Below the pieces are notes generated by a model that was not told the origin of the DNA, searched no databases, and saw only the letters and a program-made list of their open reading frames with translations. Shown here one piece after another: positions 25,130 through 39,000 of a stretch of DNA of 64,000 bases. The number at the start of each line of letters is the position of its first letter. Position 1 is the first letter of the stretch. The stretch is from NCBI GenBank assembly GCA_018105865.1, contig CM030845.1, forward strand, positions 9,165,890-9,229,889, written 5' to 3'. Source of the DNA: Metaphire vulgaris (Eukaryota > Annelida > Clitellata > Crassiclitellata > Megascolecidae). A program made the translations under genes and the position numbers.

Positions 25130-25235
25130 GTAGGCCTATGGATATACTGTAGGCCCAAACCTCGATTTCTAAAACGGTAAAACCTTTCTAAAAATCTAAA
25201 TGTAGGCAGGGACGTACGGGGGGTATAACGGTAGG

Positions 25236-25299
<64 letters not shown>

Positions 25300-26040
25300 T
25301 CTCCAAATCAGTCTACCTTAACGTTTTTTATGTGATTTACATGTGGTTATAGGCCTATGTGGTTTATATGGTTTATGTGGTTTATAGTTAAGATTTATAC
25401 CCACCCAAAATATTTATATCCTCCCAAATCAAATTACTGGCTACGCCCCTGAATGTATGAATAATTAACAAATCCTTTAGGCTATTCAATGAGTGAGGCT
25501 AAAGATCGATCTAGACCTGGCCTACAGCTGTAAGCCTGATCAGTGCAGAGCTAATCACCCGGGCATCTGTATTCGAAGTGTGTGACTGGTTCAGATGCCT
25601 CGATTCCGCCAGAACTCGTGAAGTAGACGCACAGGTTCAGCAGCTCCAGGTAGTCGATGCCTCTGCAGCCAGGCGGTCGACTCGCATCGCGTCTTACATT
25701 CTGTCAAAGTCGACGGATCCGTATGATTGTGCTCGGAACATGCGAGATCAAGGAAATCCGCCCTCATAGAGTGCGGAATTTCTGTCCAGGTGCAATGTTG
25801 GAACCTGCAGCGGATAAGCTCAAAATAATGTTCGTGATTCAATTATAATCGTAAATTCCCATAGCGCCACTTCATGTTATATAGAAGCATCAGCCGATAG
25901 CATACCAAATCAAAGTCATTCGAGATCAATGTCAAATCCAGGGTGTCGGGCCTCACAAGAAGGCAACAGTTTTATGGTGGATAAGCCATGTAAAATGGAT
26001 ATAGCTTTGATCTTGTTCTATTTTTGGCAATTGGCAGTGA
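25130..26040. other. Intergenic with (TA)n array
   Basis: A TA array occupies about 25239-25298. 25570-25850 is more GC-rich and open on both strands (about 83 codons on the minus strand, 25591-25842), but it has no motif I recognise. Confidence 0.45.
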
Positions 26041-26450
26041 AATTGATAATCATAGAAATAACCCGAGTTTGTTGCAATGAGGGTTTGGGAGCGGTCTTTT
26101 ATACCCCTAAGACCCCCCATTTGAGACCGACACCCCAACCTCAAAATTCAGCTATGCGATGACGACCCTTTATTTGATTGTCAGATTTTTTGGCAACCCC
26201 ATTTACCGACACCCCGAAATTGATAATCATAGAAATAACCACTGAAAGAAAAAACCTAACGCCACTGAAAGAGATCATCCGACATCGCCCCAAACTCTAT
26301 CATGAAACAAACATTTCTGACGTACCCCGCACATTCGGGCGAGAGGGGCACTTGCCCCACTGGCAAATTAAGACAAAAATCACTTCTAAGAGCTTACAGC
26401 GGGATGCCGAGAATTGTGTTTTGCCACCTGTGGCCCCATGAGAGAAAGCA
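26041..26450. repeat. Interspersed repeat also present at 46840-47040
   Basis: AATTGATAATCATAGAAATAA occurs twice here (about 26041 and 26218). The words TTTGAGACCGACACC, TTTACCGACACCC and AGCTATG(C/G)GATGAC are shared with 46880-47010. An unclassified repeat family; ends not resolved. Confidence 0.55.
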
Positions 26451-27205
26451 ATGGCAAGACTCCAGATTAATGACGTAAACCCGCACAGCCAACGAAAGTG
26501 ATCATCCGCTATCATGAAACAAACATTTCTAAAAAAAATCACTTCTATAAGTAGAAATAGAAATAGACGTGCATCTCTCTGCAATGGAGACTCGAATAAT
26601 TATCGAAGCAAGCTGTAGTCCGTCCGCCTCCTCAATCTGCTCTGAGTCTTCGTGGACAGTCAGTCAATATATGATATGTTGTCCTCACAATCGGACGATG
26701 AAGCCTCTCTGTCGGACTGTCACTCGATCGTCGCTCTAAAACGGCTTTGAAACCGAATCCAGCAATGAAATACGCAGACCGATGAGCCGTGGTCATAATT
26801 ATGACCAAAATCGCTTTCATCTTCGCCAACTGGTTCTGGATCAAGCAATGGACTGCTTGCTCAGAGCCGTAGCTAGGGGCGGGGACGGAGAAGCTGCCCC
26901 GGGCGCCGTCCTGGGTGGGGAAAAGGTCATCACTAGGTTTTTGGTTTTGTGCTATTTTGCATCTTTAACGCTCTAAAAGTCCAACAAGCAATAAAAGATC
27001 ATCACTAGTTTTAAGTGCTTCTTTAAGACTTTAACGTCCTGTAAAGTCTGACAAGCCAGTGTGTTTTGCCACTTTGCGTGTCCTTAAATTCTTTCCAACT
27101 GATCTGGTATCCCTATTCCCATGATTCCCAAATTCGGAAAAAATTCTGTCAACAAAGAAGGTTATCATCATTCCATGATTTAATTAACAGCAGCACGGGA
27201 AAATC
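26451..27205. other. No gene seen
   Basis: Around 26864-26900 is GAGCCGTAGCTAGGGG, a typical hAT-like end. The following stretch holds TTGCTTGTCAG-type words common to many elements of the window. No intact element resolved. Confidence 0.4.
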
Positions 27206-27213
27206 CTAACAAG

Positions 27214-27597
27214 CAGTGGCGGCTCCAGGATTTGGCAAGTGGGGGAGGGGGCGTTGGGGGTGGCAACTTCTAATCATGGAGGGAACCATTTATTGTTAGG
27301 TATGTATAGTATTAAGTATAGGGTCCCAACCAGTGGCGGCTCCACCGAGGGGCCAGGGGGGCCAGTGCCCCCTATTGAGTGCCTGGCCCCCAGTGGCCCC
27401 CTAGCTGTTGGGACCCTATACTTAATGCTACATACATTAAACAACAAACGGTTGGCCCCCATGATTAGAAGTTGCCACCCCAACGCCCCCCCACTTGCCA
27501 AATCCTAGAGCTGCCACTGGTCCCAACAGGGAGGACATTGGGGGCAGGCACTCAAAAGGTGCACGGGCCCCCGGGCCCCTCTGTGGAGCCGCCACCG
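27214..27597. mobile_element. ~188-bp hAT MITE with an inverted copy of itself inside
   Basis: The outer ends are CAGTGGCGGCTCCAGG and the inverse of CGGTGGCGGCTCCACAG, flanked by CTAACAAG on both sides. The inner element 27331-27519 has the same ends in opposite orientation, flanked by GTCCCAAC on both sides. Removing the inner copy with one duplication leaves 187 bp; the inner copy is 189 bp. So one ~188-bp family member jumped into another. Other copies are at 11243-11406 and 52031-52190. Confidence 0.9.
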
Positions 27598-27787
27598 CTA
27601 ACAAGCAAAAGGTTGTCAGCTAGGCTTACTATTATGCTTCGATAATTGAAATACATAGGTAGGGTCTACATGTACATGAATATGAATGTACTGTATATGA
27701 GCGCGTATACGCTATATAGTGATCGGCTGATCGCAATAAAACTCCCCTTCCTACACTGAGAAGAGCCAAGGGGGTTTAACCCCTTTT
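27598..27787. other. No gene seen
   Basis: Short unannotated spacer between two elements. Confidence 0.5.
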
Positions 27788-28267
27788 GGGGCTGTCCATT
27801 AATTATGTCAACAATTTTTGACCCCCTTCCTTTGTCAACAACTGTCAACTTTCAGTGACCCCCTATAATTATGTAACAAACTTTCGACCCCCACTAAGAC
27901 CAGTAACGGTCCTCCTAAAAAGTTTCGAAGGTTATTATTAAATAATAAAAAAAGAAAACAAAAGATGATGAACAAAAGAAAGTTAAAAGGTGTCATCGCT
28001 GCAAATTTTTTTGCAGCGATGAGACCTTTTTAACCTTCTTTTGTTCATCAAGTGTCATAATGTGGTGGTGATGACCTTGTTTTTTGCTTGTCAGGTTTTT
28101 CCATTGTAATAAATAGTAGGCCTATTCCATGAAATTTCCTAGTTTTTATCATTTGTAAAAAATGAATTGTTGACGTCAACTTCTCTTGACCCCCTCCCCT
28201 GTCAACAACTGTCAAACTTTTTCAAACCCCTCCCCCTAATTTGTTGACGTAATTAATGAACAGCCCC
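27788..28267. mobile_element. GGGGCTGTCC-family TIR element, copy 2
   Basis: GGGGCTGTCCATTAATTATG at the left, and GACGTAATTAATGAACAGCCCC at the right with one change. An internal hairpin (AAAAGGT...GCTGC / GCAGC...ACCTTTTT) lies near 27988-28035. Flanking triplets TTT and TTG are not a clean duplication. Confidence 0.75.
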
Positions 28268-28288
28268 TTGGCTACGCCACTGGATAGT

Positions 28289-28476
28289 AGTGGCGTTGCC
28301 AGAATCCCGGGTTAGGGGGATGAGCACAATGACATTTTCAAAAATGAACCTTCATGCATTCTCTTCGATCTCATACTACTTAACCTCACCCCATCACTCA
28401 ACGGTTTTGCGAATTTGCGCAAATCTAATGGCCGATCCCAGCCCGAATAAGGGAACTGGCCCTCGCGGCTATGCCA
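28289..28476. mobile_element. Probable hAT-like element
   Basis: The left TAGTGGCGTTGCCAG and right CTCGCGGCTATGCCAATG ends are loosely inverted. The flanking 8-mers CTGGATAG and GGTGATAG match at 6 of 8 positions. Confidence 0.45.
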
Positions 28477-28719
28477 ATGGGTGATAGCCTAGGTTTATTC
28501 ACCGAGCGTACTCCGTTTCTCGCCATGAAATCGATACGGTGAACATTCAATGAAACAACGAACGAGAGCCTGTGGATATGGTTTAGATGTAATTTCATAT
28601 CTATAACTTTTAGGCTCAGTGTTGATGCTTATGCACAGCGCGTGATGCACGTAAATGCGTAGACATGAAACGTGGCGATAATTATTACGCCTTAATACTG
28701 CATAGGCCACGACTTATCA

Positions 28720-29095
28720 TTTTTCAGATCTGGTCTTAAAACACATCTGTTTGACTTGGCTTACCCCCTTAGATTGCTCTCTCGCCGTTTCGGACTGATC
28801 TTCTGGCTTGACCTGGCTCTAATGCTATTTAGATTTGGTGCGCCATCGGCTGATGCCCTGGGCATCAGTGTTTATTCTAGCCCCTTGACATTGGGGGGAT
28901 TTTGAAATGTTTGGGGGGACAAGGTTTGAGTTTCCACACGTTTGGGAGGATTTCCATTCCCCAGCCAACATCTAAAAAAATTTGGGGGGGGATTTTCAAA
29001 CTTGGGGGGGAATTCCCCTAAGGCCTAGAATAAACACTGCCTGGGCATTATGATAGTGACGCTATAGAAGTTGATTGATTGACTATTAAAAGTCA
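28720..29095 (+). repeat. LINE 3' end split by a later insertion
   Basis: 28725-28865 translates to a SGLKTHLFDLAYPL-type LINE polymerase C terminus, followed by the conserved 3' UTR words also found at 1430-1620 and 44890-45090. The copy resumes at 29040 after the inserted element and ends in (ATTG)n at 29080-29090. Confidence 0.65.
28866..29039. mobile_element. CAGTGTTTATTCTAG element with 9-bp TSD, copy 1
   Basis: The ends CAGTGTTTATTCTAG and CTAGAATAAACACTG are perfect inverses (15 bp). Both flanks read CCTGGGCAT, nine bases. 174 bp, G-rich on this strand. Copy 2 is at 61942-62109 in the opposite orientation. Confidence 0.9.
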
Positions 29096-29970
29096 TAAAG
29101 AAGTTAAAATAATTATATAAAATAAAACATAAAATCGCTTAAAATAGGCTGCGTTTCTGACTTGTGGTCGCAAAAACGCAGTTTCAAAGGAGCACATATT
29201 AATTTAGTTCAGACCGTCTTAATAGGTCTGCGCTGAATTACGATTCAGACTGTGGCCAATAAAAATTAATCAAACCGACACGTGACGACGCGTTGATGAC
29301 ACAGTATTCGTTTTTTCAAATGCAGTACTGTGCCATTCAGAGCTTTAAGTACTACTACAGACTACAGTACATTATGGCTTAGAATTATATTAGAAATGAT
29401 ATCCTTAAGATTATGTATAATAGGCCGTGGCCGCACCTACAGGGGACATGTCTCTCTCTCACTCACCCAAAATGTTTGCTAATTTCTCATCATGGTTAAA
29501 AGCTTTAAAGTTATAAGGGCACAAATATATAACCGAGTGTTGTATTTTCCTCACTTTCAATAATTTTCCATGCATCAGTCCATAGAGCAAGCAGTGAGAC
29601 AAGACATCTGAACATTGAACATCGCTGTTCTGAGATGAAACTTTAATTTCTTCGAAAGATGTTCCAGTTGAGAACATCACAACACAAAGCCACGTTCTGC
29701 TGGGTTTAATATCTTCCACAACAAAAATTGTGCCAAAATAGAGAGTAAATGCTATTACAAGGTCAGCGCCCAAAACAGTCTTTTGAATGAATAGTTTAGA
29801 TTATATCTCGAAAACAACAGAGACCAAAGTGATGACTCAAAAGTCGAGCCATCGCTGTTCCCTGATGCGGTCACACAATTGAATCAACTCTAGTCCACTG
29901 TACATGCTGCAAATGAATGCTTCTCAAAAGCCGAAATGTTGACAAGACATTTAAAGGCGGTCCCTTAATT
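29096..29970. other. Intergenic downstream of CNOT3
   Basis: A minus-strand open frame at 29459-29773 (104 codons, with a hydrophobic start) lacks splice-site or family support. Nothing else recognised. Confidence 0.4.
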
Positions 29971-29976
29971 TTTATT
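29971..29976 (-). terminator. Candidate polyadenylation signal of CNOT3
   Basis: AATAAA on the minus strand, about 55 bases after the CNOT3 stop codon. If used, the 3' UTR would be under 100 bases. Other signals further downstream cannot be excluded. Confidence 0.4.
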
Positions 29977-30031
29977 TCAGTTCAAAGACCACGTGAGACA
30001 AAGATCTCCAACTTCTAGCCAGCACCTTGGT

Positions 30032-33000
30032 CTAATTGAGGTCTTCAAGGTATTTGTACTCGAAGACAAAACCCTCCTTCTTCCGTTGCACCCACTTCTC
30101 GTAGTCAAAATAGATATATGTTCCCTACAAATACAACACATCACTGATTGTCACCACTGATTCATCATAAATTCATTAATATAACAGCAATACAGTAAAA
30201 CCTCTTTAGCCCGCCACTATTGGTCAAGGGTGAAAGTTTGTGAGGGGCGAGTTTGGCAAACTACAGTAGGCTTGACACACTACCAGTAGGGACGGGTCAG
30301 CTCATGAACAAATGACAGGTTGCTATATATTCATGTATAGACAGCAGGTCGGCTCACGAAAACTGTCAACTTGTAAAGGAAAAGGCTCTAAGCTAGTAGG
30401 CTGCGTCATTGTTGATAATGCAGACCAGAGTACCTGCTGCTGATGTAATACAGCACATACAGGCCTCACAGGTGAAAAGTTTTGTAAATCCGATCCATTG
30501 TCTGCTGCCACGGGGACTGCTGGGTTGGAGACAAAAGCCACGGAGCGGGATTGGCCATCGCAGGGTGGGGCGAGAGTGGCAGGAGGGAGGTCAACTGTCG
30601 GGTCAGATTCTTGCCCCCTCCCCGTGCAGACCTCTACCAAATCCCTTCACCAGTCATTAGCTGACAGGTTAATAGCTGATTATCAACACCGATGTATTCA
30701 TCGGGGGAGGAAAGGGGTCATTAATTGTGTAAACAGTCGGTCGGGAGCTTGGCCTATAAACGGTCAAACCGATAATTAAAGTTGCTATGGCGAGCAAAAG
30801 AGGTCATAAACATAGGCATGGAATTTTGAAAGTTGTGGCGGCGAAGTGGAAATCCGTTCTGACCCATCAATGGCGAGAGGGGAGTTTAAGGAGTTTGGCG
30901 ACTAAATGAGTTATTTTACTGACCTAAAGAGGTTTTACTAAAGAGGTTTTACTGTATTTAGCTTTTCAAATCACATTAGCTTCACTTCAGAACAACTGTT
31001 GACAGACATGCCTCAAAACTTCTCTGAACAACTTTCATACTTACTTATTAATTCCTATACAATACAACATCTGAATGTATCTGCGGCAAGCACAGGCCAG
31101 GAATGGTTAAAAATTAATCAAGAAAAAACTAAGATCATCTGGAATTGACTTTACTTCATTACTTCACCTGCTCAAAATCTTCCGTTATGACTTTTGGTTC
31201 TTCGTGCCGTTGAAACCACATCAGGAACTTGGTATGAAACCTCCAGGACAGCTGCTTCAGGGCCTTCGCTGCCAAACTTTGTGCCTTTGTGCCCTGCAGT
31301 TGGAAAGATTGCACATATTTTTAACTCAAAATAAATAAACACACAGAGTTATGTCTAATGAAAATATTGTTGGATGGAAAAAAGTTGTATCACACATATT
31401 CCAACTCAAAATCACCTTCTCTTCAACACCTAGACACTGAAACTATAAAATTTTTCTAGTAAGAACAAACTTAATAAATCAAATCAAACCAAACTAGTAT
31501 TCATTGTATATCAGGCTCAAAACAACTAACAGCAATACATTTTGTAGAATTAAAATTAACAAGAATAGAACTAAAATAAACTTATTAATAACATTTACAA
31601 ATGTACAAATTCATAGTCAATAATCAATCAAGTCTTTAAAAATAGAAAAGGAACTATAAAATTAATCATGTGATCTTCATCTGTGAGATGAACTCTTACC
31701 TCCATATAGTAGAATATGAAGAATAATGATTCCGGCTCAAGTCGCTGGAAAAATTCCGGAGAATCCGACACAGATGGGTGCAACTGAGTGTAGTACGGAG
31801 GCATTGGATATGGCGACGAAGGAAGATAAGCCCTGGGGAAGAGAAAAAGCCGTTCTTTAGTAAAAACATTTAGAAAAGCAGTGGTGCTGACCTGACTGCA
31901 GATTTTGAAGCAGAACATGCACATATATCAGATGCCAATATCTGTGCAATGGCATACACATATTGCTGTTTTACCTGTCACCTGAATGGCTGTTTAAGTT
32001 ATCTTCATGTCCAAATAGAGTTTTATTTTACATTACAGGTTTTCAAGAATTAACCCTTTTACCGGGGGGCTAGAATATATCTGTCCATTTTACATTGAGT
32101 TACAGTTAAATGCACAGTAAAGGGGTTAATGAAGAAAGACTATTTTTCTCTATAGAGAACAGTGCTCAGCCCACTGAGAAAATACTCAGTAGAAAACATC
32201 TCAAAATGATGGGCTAGGAAACAGCTTGAAATTAAGGGGTTTTTTTCCTTCTAGTAAATGGTAATAAAGAAGGTCTAAATAACAAATCTAGCTTCAGATA
32301 AACTCATAAGTTCCTGTTTAAATCATATGCACTATGTTGCCACTGATGAAGCATCTGTATTGGCAATGCAATACTTTATCTAGCTTGACTAGATAAAGCT
32401 AGTCATGAGCCAATCTCATGGAAACATCCAACAAAATTCAAACAATGTATTAACTAATTACCTTACTCGCTGGGAATCCATTGGCAGTGGGGGATGGCGA
32501 GAGGCGGCGTCAAGCATCACCAGCTGGAGACTTTGCTCTCGATCAAGTGGTTGCGGCCCAAGAGGAGTGACACCCAGAATGGGATCCAGGTAAATGGTGG
32601 TGGCAGCTGGAGTATGTGATCTACCAGAGGAGAGTGGAAATGACAGAGAACCAGATGTCTGCTGGTAAAGTCTTGGCGAGGACGACATAGAAGAATATGA
32701 AGGCCCTCTTGGCAGACTGACGTTGTCAAGCAGTGGAGCTGGAGCAGAAAGCATCAATGACGAAGCGTCACTTGGCGTTGCTGGTTGTGACACAGCCTTT
32801 GGCGTCCCGAGCAGCACATCCGACCCCGACACAATCTAAAATAATTATATCATTTTAAGCTTTTATAAAACAAAACTACAAAGCAAAACTACTTCACAAG
32901 TTCATAATTATATTACCGATAGGAGAATTCAAAATAGAATGTTCTATTATTAAAATATTGTTGCAATTGTTTCACAACTGTCTTAGGTTATCCTCTACAT

Positions 33001-36000
33001 ACTAACTTCAAAAGCAAGGAAGTTCAGTGTCTTGATACTAGATTTTAAAAAATCATAATTAAAAATGTTATCACTAACCAAATAAAAAACAAATAAATAA
33101 TTTATACACCCTTATGAAAATCATTCAGTTCTTTAACCCCATTACCATGTATTTAACTGTAACTCAATGTAAAATGGACGGATATATTCGGGATTCCCGG
33201 TAAAGGGGTTGACTGAAAATGAAGATGGAAGTTAAATGGAAACACAAGAATGATACAAGACCAATGATTTGTGCACCTGCAGCAGTGAAGTCACTCCACT
33301 TGATGGTCCGTTAATGTTCATTTTCCCATCGACGACGCTCGCTACCGAGGATGAAGTCGGTTGCTGAGGTTGTTGGTTCGAAAACAGATGCTGTAGACCA
33401 GAAGATGATGAATTTGACTGGGCAACAAGCTGCGGCGACGACGACCGCCCAGTGACTGACTGCTGACTCGATTCCGACAAAAGATCCGACGGCACTGCCA
33501 TCGGAGTTGGCTGCAGTGGCGATGTCGGCGTCAGAGTGGTGCTTGCTGACGGCTTCAGGAGTGTAATGCCCAAACCACTGGATGTTGATTTAACTGGCGT
33601 GGCATGAGACGCAACGGGAGTCATTGGATGCGTCGACCGAGAACTTTTGTCTACAAATTATAATTGCATGTAAAGCAGCAAACAATAATTCCCGTCATCA
33701 TCTTCCAGATATAATGATCAAGACATAACCAAATCGCTCTTTTAACCCCTTAACTGGGGATCCCGGATATATCCGTCCATTTTACATTGAGTTACAGTTA
33801 AATACATGGTTAAGGGGTTAAACAAAGTTCACTTGCTACAAATATCCAGCAATGTCTATTGATGGAATCCTGGAGATATTATCATAAGGATTTTAATGTT
33901 CCCTCTTCATTCTGGAAAACGAAACTTTTGAGATACATCTTTCCAGGCAAATGAAAACATCACAAAACAATTTCAAAATGATCACTTCCAATGGATAAGA
34001 TGACTTCAGTCTTCATTTCTACTTTGACACTTTTCAATAATACCACATTGCCAAAGGATGTATAAGTTAAAATTTCATGGCTGAATTCGGGTCCTCTACA
34101 AAAACCAACTCCTGTATACAGGTCTGGCCCTGCGATATATACCAATGAAGAAACAATACAAATCAAAGCTGTCATAAAGCTATTCCATTTGTCTGTCATT
34201 TATTCTACTCCAAAGAAAGAAATACATAGACAAGCACACGGAGATGGAAAGAGACTGCAGGAGAAACACAGAAAGAAACCTGGAGTAGAGTTACTGCCGG
34301 AGTGATTGGCACTGGCGGCTTGCGCGTAGTTTTGTACAGACGATGGTGCAGTTACAGTTGTGGAGACAGAAGCATCCAAATTTGGACCACTGCAAAAACA
34401 TTGAATGCAATTCTACATAATATTGGGAACTGCAATACAGTAAATCATCAAAAGATTTGCAAATTGTAATCGAAAATGATTACGATAGTTCATTTCACAT
34501 AAGGTAATCATTGATAACAATACAAGTCAAGTCAGTGTGCCAATACTGATGTATTTAAAACAAAGATGACCAAAAATATGATATGATTCAAAACCAACAA
34601 ATAAAACTGAAAACATTAAAATATTGATTCATGATTTATTACTTTTGCTGCTATTAAGCAAAGAAGACATCATGTATCATTATTTAAAAGCATTAGCTCA
34701 CTTAAGTTAATTATTAGCTTATTTGAATTAATTATCAGCATACTGATAACTACAATGTCATGCTAAAAGTACCTTAGCAAGAAGGGGGACTACAAAGAGA
34801 CTGTAACTTGAAAATTTTTACTAAATTTTTATTTTGCTGAAAAGAAAAAAAATAAGGAAAATTGACACACCACATCAAGATTTATAGCACTATAATCGCA
34901 GCAGAAGTTCACATTTTCTCAATCCTTTCAGCAAGTGGAAAAACTACCTGGAAAAATTAATTGCTGCCTGCCAAACGGATGGTGACTGCAGAATCTTTCC
35001 AGAGCTGCCACCACCAACACCGATGTTGCCGACTGCACCATGGGAATTGACCAGAGAGTTCTGCCGGTTTAGAGGCGTGCCACTACTCCGAGAGCTATGA
35101 TTCTGCAGAAGGACCATCAATATTTCAATAACTTCAGCCAATCAAAACACTCACCATCACAAACAGTTACGTTAATGACATTACAGTCATCAGTATCATT
35201 AACACAGCCATCGTCAATGACGAGCAAAGGGAAATAGGGAAACACGGCTCCTCTCCATCTTCTTAGTCCAAAGAATATATATCTACTTGCAGTTACAAAT
35301 TTTTTCTTGCACCAAAATATTCCTTATTACTACATATCAAATTCTATTGCTGATCACCGCCGTCATCTTAACGATCACGATCCACGTAGTACTAAGTTCT
35401 GCCTCTTGTTTGGGAGCTGCATACTGATATATGTTAACTTATGAGCCGTACTCAGATGCTCTTCAGGAAACACATCCATAAATTATAAGTGATTTTTAAA
35501 ATTCAAGCAATACTGACCGTGCAATAGATATATTGATTTCAACTTAACTGGCATACATAAATAAATATCATAATATCTTAATCTGGAACTGAATGTAAAA
35601 GTGAAAATCCATGGTTCATAAAAGTCAGAGCAAAGAGAAAGGTGATGATGAGGGGAAAATCAAAGGTTACTTATGTGGTTAAAGTAGACTTGACCGAATG
35701 AGCCATCTGCCATCTAGAGTATCAAATAAGTATGTAGTGACAAAATAAATGTAATTTATGACAGTATTTTAAAAATTAGATACCCACTTCAAATTTTCCA
35801 TAAAATTTTAGCACAAAGTTTAAACAAAGCCAACACAGATAAAGCATAATAATTGCACTCTGCCCTTCAATTACATACCACTTCCTCAGACTGTGACTTT
35901 AACCTGGTCCTACCATCCTCTTCTTGTAAATCCTACAATAACATTACAACATAGGTAAGAACTTGCTAATCATTCTAAATACTTTTACGCAAAAGTGGAC

Positions 36001-39000
36001 ACCCAACAAGCATTATTACCACTATTATTACTGTTACACCCTTCATAAATAATAAAACGTGATTAGGGCGACATCTTCTGAACTGTTCACTAGGAACCTT
36101 AAAACATATTTATTTAACATCTCCTATTAGGGACACTTGTAAAGCGCTCTTGACTTTAGCCTTCGCTATGCGCATTGCGCTATATGAAATTGTCAGAATT
36201 AATAAATAATTAATTAATAAAATATAACAATGAACCAGACGGGTTGGCAGAAACTAACAGAACATTCCATATGTACGAACTTGACAAAGCAAGAGACCTC
36301 ATCGTGCTCTTAATGTAAACGCGCAGACACAGTTGTCAATTTAGTCATGTTGTCAGTACAGTGTATCAACTTGAGCCAGATGACCTGTTCATTAGAACTC
36401 GATAAGAAAATGCCTATACGCAATAATTCTTTCATGAACTCTGAATTTACGAAGAAGGAAAACTAATGGGGTCACATGACCAAGACAACCAGCACCGATG
36501 AGAAGTCTTGCACCCATATTCAGTACCAAATGTTGGAGTTTCATCTCAAAGTCAAGCAGATCATTAAGAACTGTTGCAGCAATCACTAATTAGAAACTGA
36601 CCACTGATTACAATAATTATCAAAACATAATGACTAAAAATACAGGACTAAATATTCACTGCAAACAATAAAATGAAGCTTAAATCACATAACATCTGAC
36701 TGTACATTTGAGGCATACAGCCAATCAGTCAGGGCCATATTAAGGCAGGGACTAAGCTCCCCGGCCCATCATGAAAATAGGCCCACCGATTTTCGAGATA
36801 ACCTTCTTTTTTGCTTGTCAGCATGATTTGGATGGGAGATAACTTTTTTCCTTGCTTGTCAGAGATTTTCAGTATAGGCGACGGCCTTTTTTCTCAGCCC
36901 CTGGCCCACTCGGACCTTAATCCGGCCCTGCAATCAGTAGAGACGCTTCATCTAAACATCTATACATGGAACACTCGTCAAAATCTAGGACAACCTTGGA
37001 ATGAGCAGCAACGCTAGGACTCGGCGACGGTGAACTACTGTTCTGCAGCGACAAGTCTGACACGTTCGAGCCATGGTCGTCATTGTCATGAGCAGACATG
37101 GCTGCCAGTTTGCTCCCTAGAGCCGCACAGGCTTCGTCCAATTTCAGGTCCTCATATAGAAACTCATTTTCTTCAAAGTCTGGATCACAACAGGACTTGA
37201 TGTAATGCTCAACATCCTCTTTTATGTTCATAATCTAAAAGCAATAGAAACAGAAAGTTCAATAAATAAAATATAATAAATTAGAAACATAACATCTTGA
37301 AATAAAAGCTGTAAATGCAAAAAAAATAAAAGCAAAAAATGTTTCTTTTAAGTAAAAATTATAAGAGAAGAACGAGCAGAATTATTTTAACGTTAAAAGT
37401 AATTCTAAAGTTTGCATGGGAAATGTTTTAAATTTTAAAACTTGGCAGTACCATAACTGGAAGAAAAACCCAAGACAGGAATGGAGAATGATCCAAAAAA
37501 TTTGGCAACAATATTGAGAAAGAGGAAGACATTATTTCGATGACAATGGTTGGACGATGGCTACTTGACCCTTGACCTGACCTGAATGATGGCAATTTGT
37601 TCTTATTGTGTCAAATAGATAAACCTGGCCGAGCTGTAAAGCATCGTTGTCAACAAGTCGCATAATTGTCTCCAGTTTATCGATGTGATATCTATGTTTT
37701 TCTAGACAATTTCGAAATACTTCAACTTGATCTTGTTTCTGAAGGACAAATAGCAACATAAGAAAAATTTCAGTCATCAACATCTCCATTAAACAAGAAC
37801 TACTAGGGGGAGGTCGCCATCCCCTCGGTTTTCCCAAAATTTTCTAAGAACCTGATGAGAAAGCCCATTTACACACATTTTCACATACTTGCAATCTTTT
37901 TGCTACAGCGGTTATTAATGTGCACTCATTTTACCAAAGGTACCCACCGGTTGATACCACCTGGATACCACCACCCATGAATTTTCTCTTATTGAGTGAT
38001 TTTCTTAATCGCAATTACTGTCTTTAAAACTAACTGCAACTCTAGCATAGCAGGGCATCAAATAGGAACAATTTTGGGCATTTTGTTACAAACATTTTTA
38101 CAGTTCTTCAAAATAAATAAATTTCATAAGTTTGAAGTTCATACTGTACTAGGTTTGAAAAACTCACATCTCGATCTAGCTTCTTTTTCCGAGCTGCAAC
38201 ATTTTCAATTTCACTTTCAAATTGGTCGATTTGTACATTCAATCCGTCAATAGAATGCTAAAGAAACAAATGGGTCAAAAGTCACCATTTGGTCAGAAAA
38301 AAAATAATGCTTAAAAGGGCAATGATAAAAGTCACTTGACAATATAGACTATATATTCTCTCAAATTATGTTGAAAATAACTCACACTCATGCAGAATAA
38401 ATGAAATTCCAGATGGCATAAGAGATCCAGCAAGAGTATAAACTTGAATATCAAATTCACTCCAATATTTACCACAGAGAACACCTCTAGAGGTCTAGAA
38501 AACTGAAATCCCCAAACAACATTTTCACTATTATTAACTCATAATAACAAACCGATAACCAGGCAGTAATATCTTCCTTCTCTTTCTCCTTGGGATCAAC
38601 CTTAGTGGCTGCTCCAAGCCCTTCTTTTGAATATGCCTTTGTCTTTGTCTCTCTTTCAATAATCTTAAACCGCTCCATTTGCTATGCAGACAAAAAGATC
38701 TGTCTTATCAAATATGAATAAAAATTCTAACACAATAAATAACTATAATTTAAAGCTTTTAAATTTAAGACCTGTTTTCTGCTAATTGTTTCCATACTCA
38801 CTTTTTTATATATAATAAATGCGGTCATTATAAGCACTTATAGTTACTAACCTGTCTAAAGCAAAAGTCTAATAATTATCATTTCAACCCTTAAATCACC
38901 GCATGCTTCGTAACTATATGCAATGCAACCGAGTATACTCAGTTGCGGCGGTTTAAGGGTTAAAAATAAATATGCGCACAAGTTTCTATCTACAATTGTA

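Noticed and set aside
29459..29773. 104-codon minus-strand frame downstream of CNOT3
   Set aside because: Lies beyond the CNOT3 stop and likely polyadenylation signal, with no domain or splice evidence.
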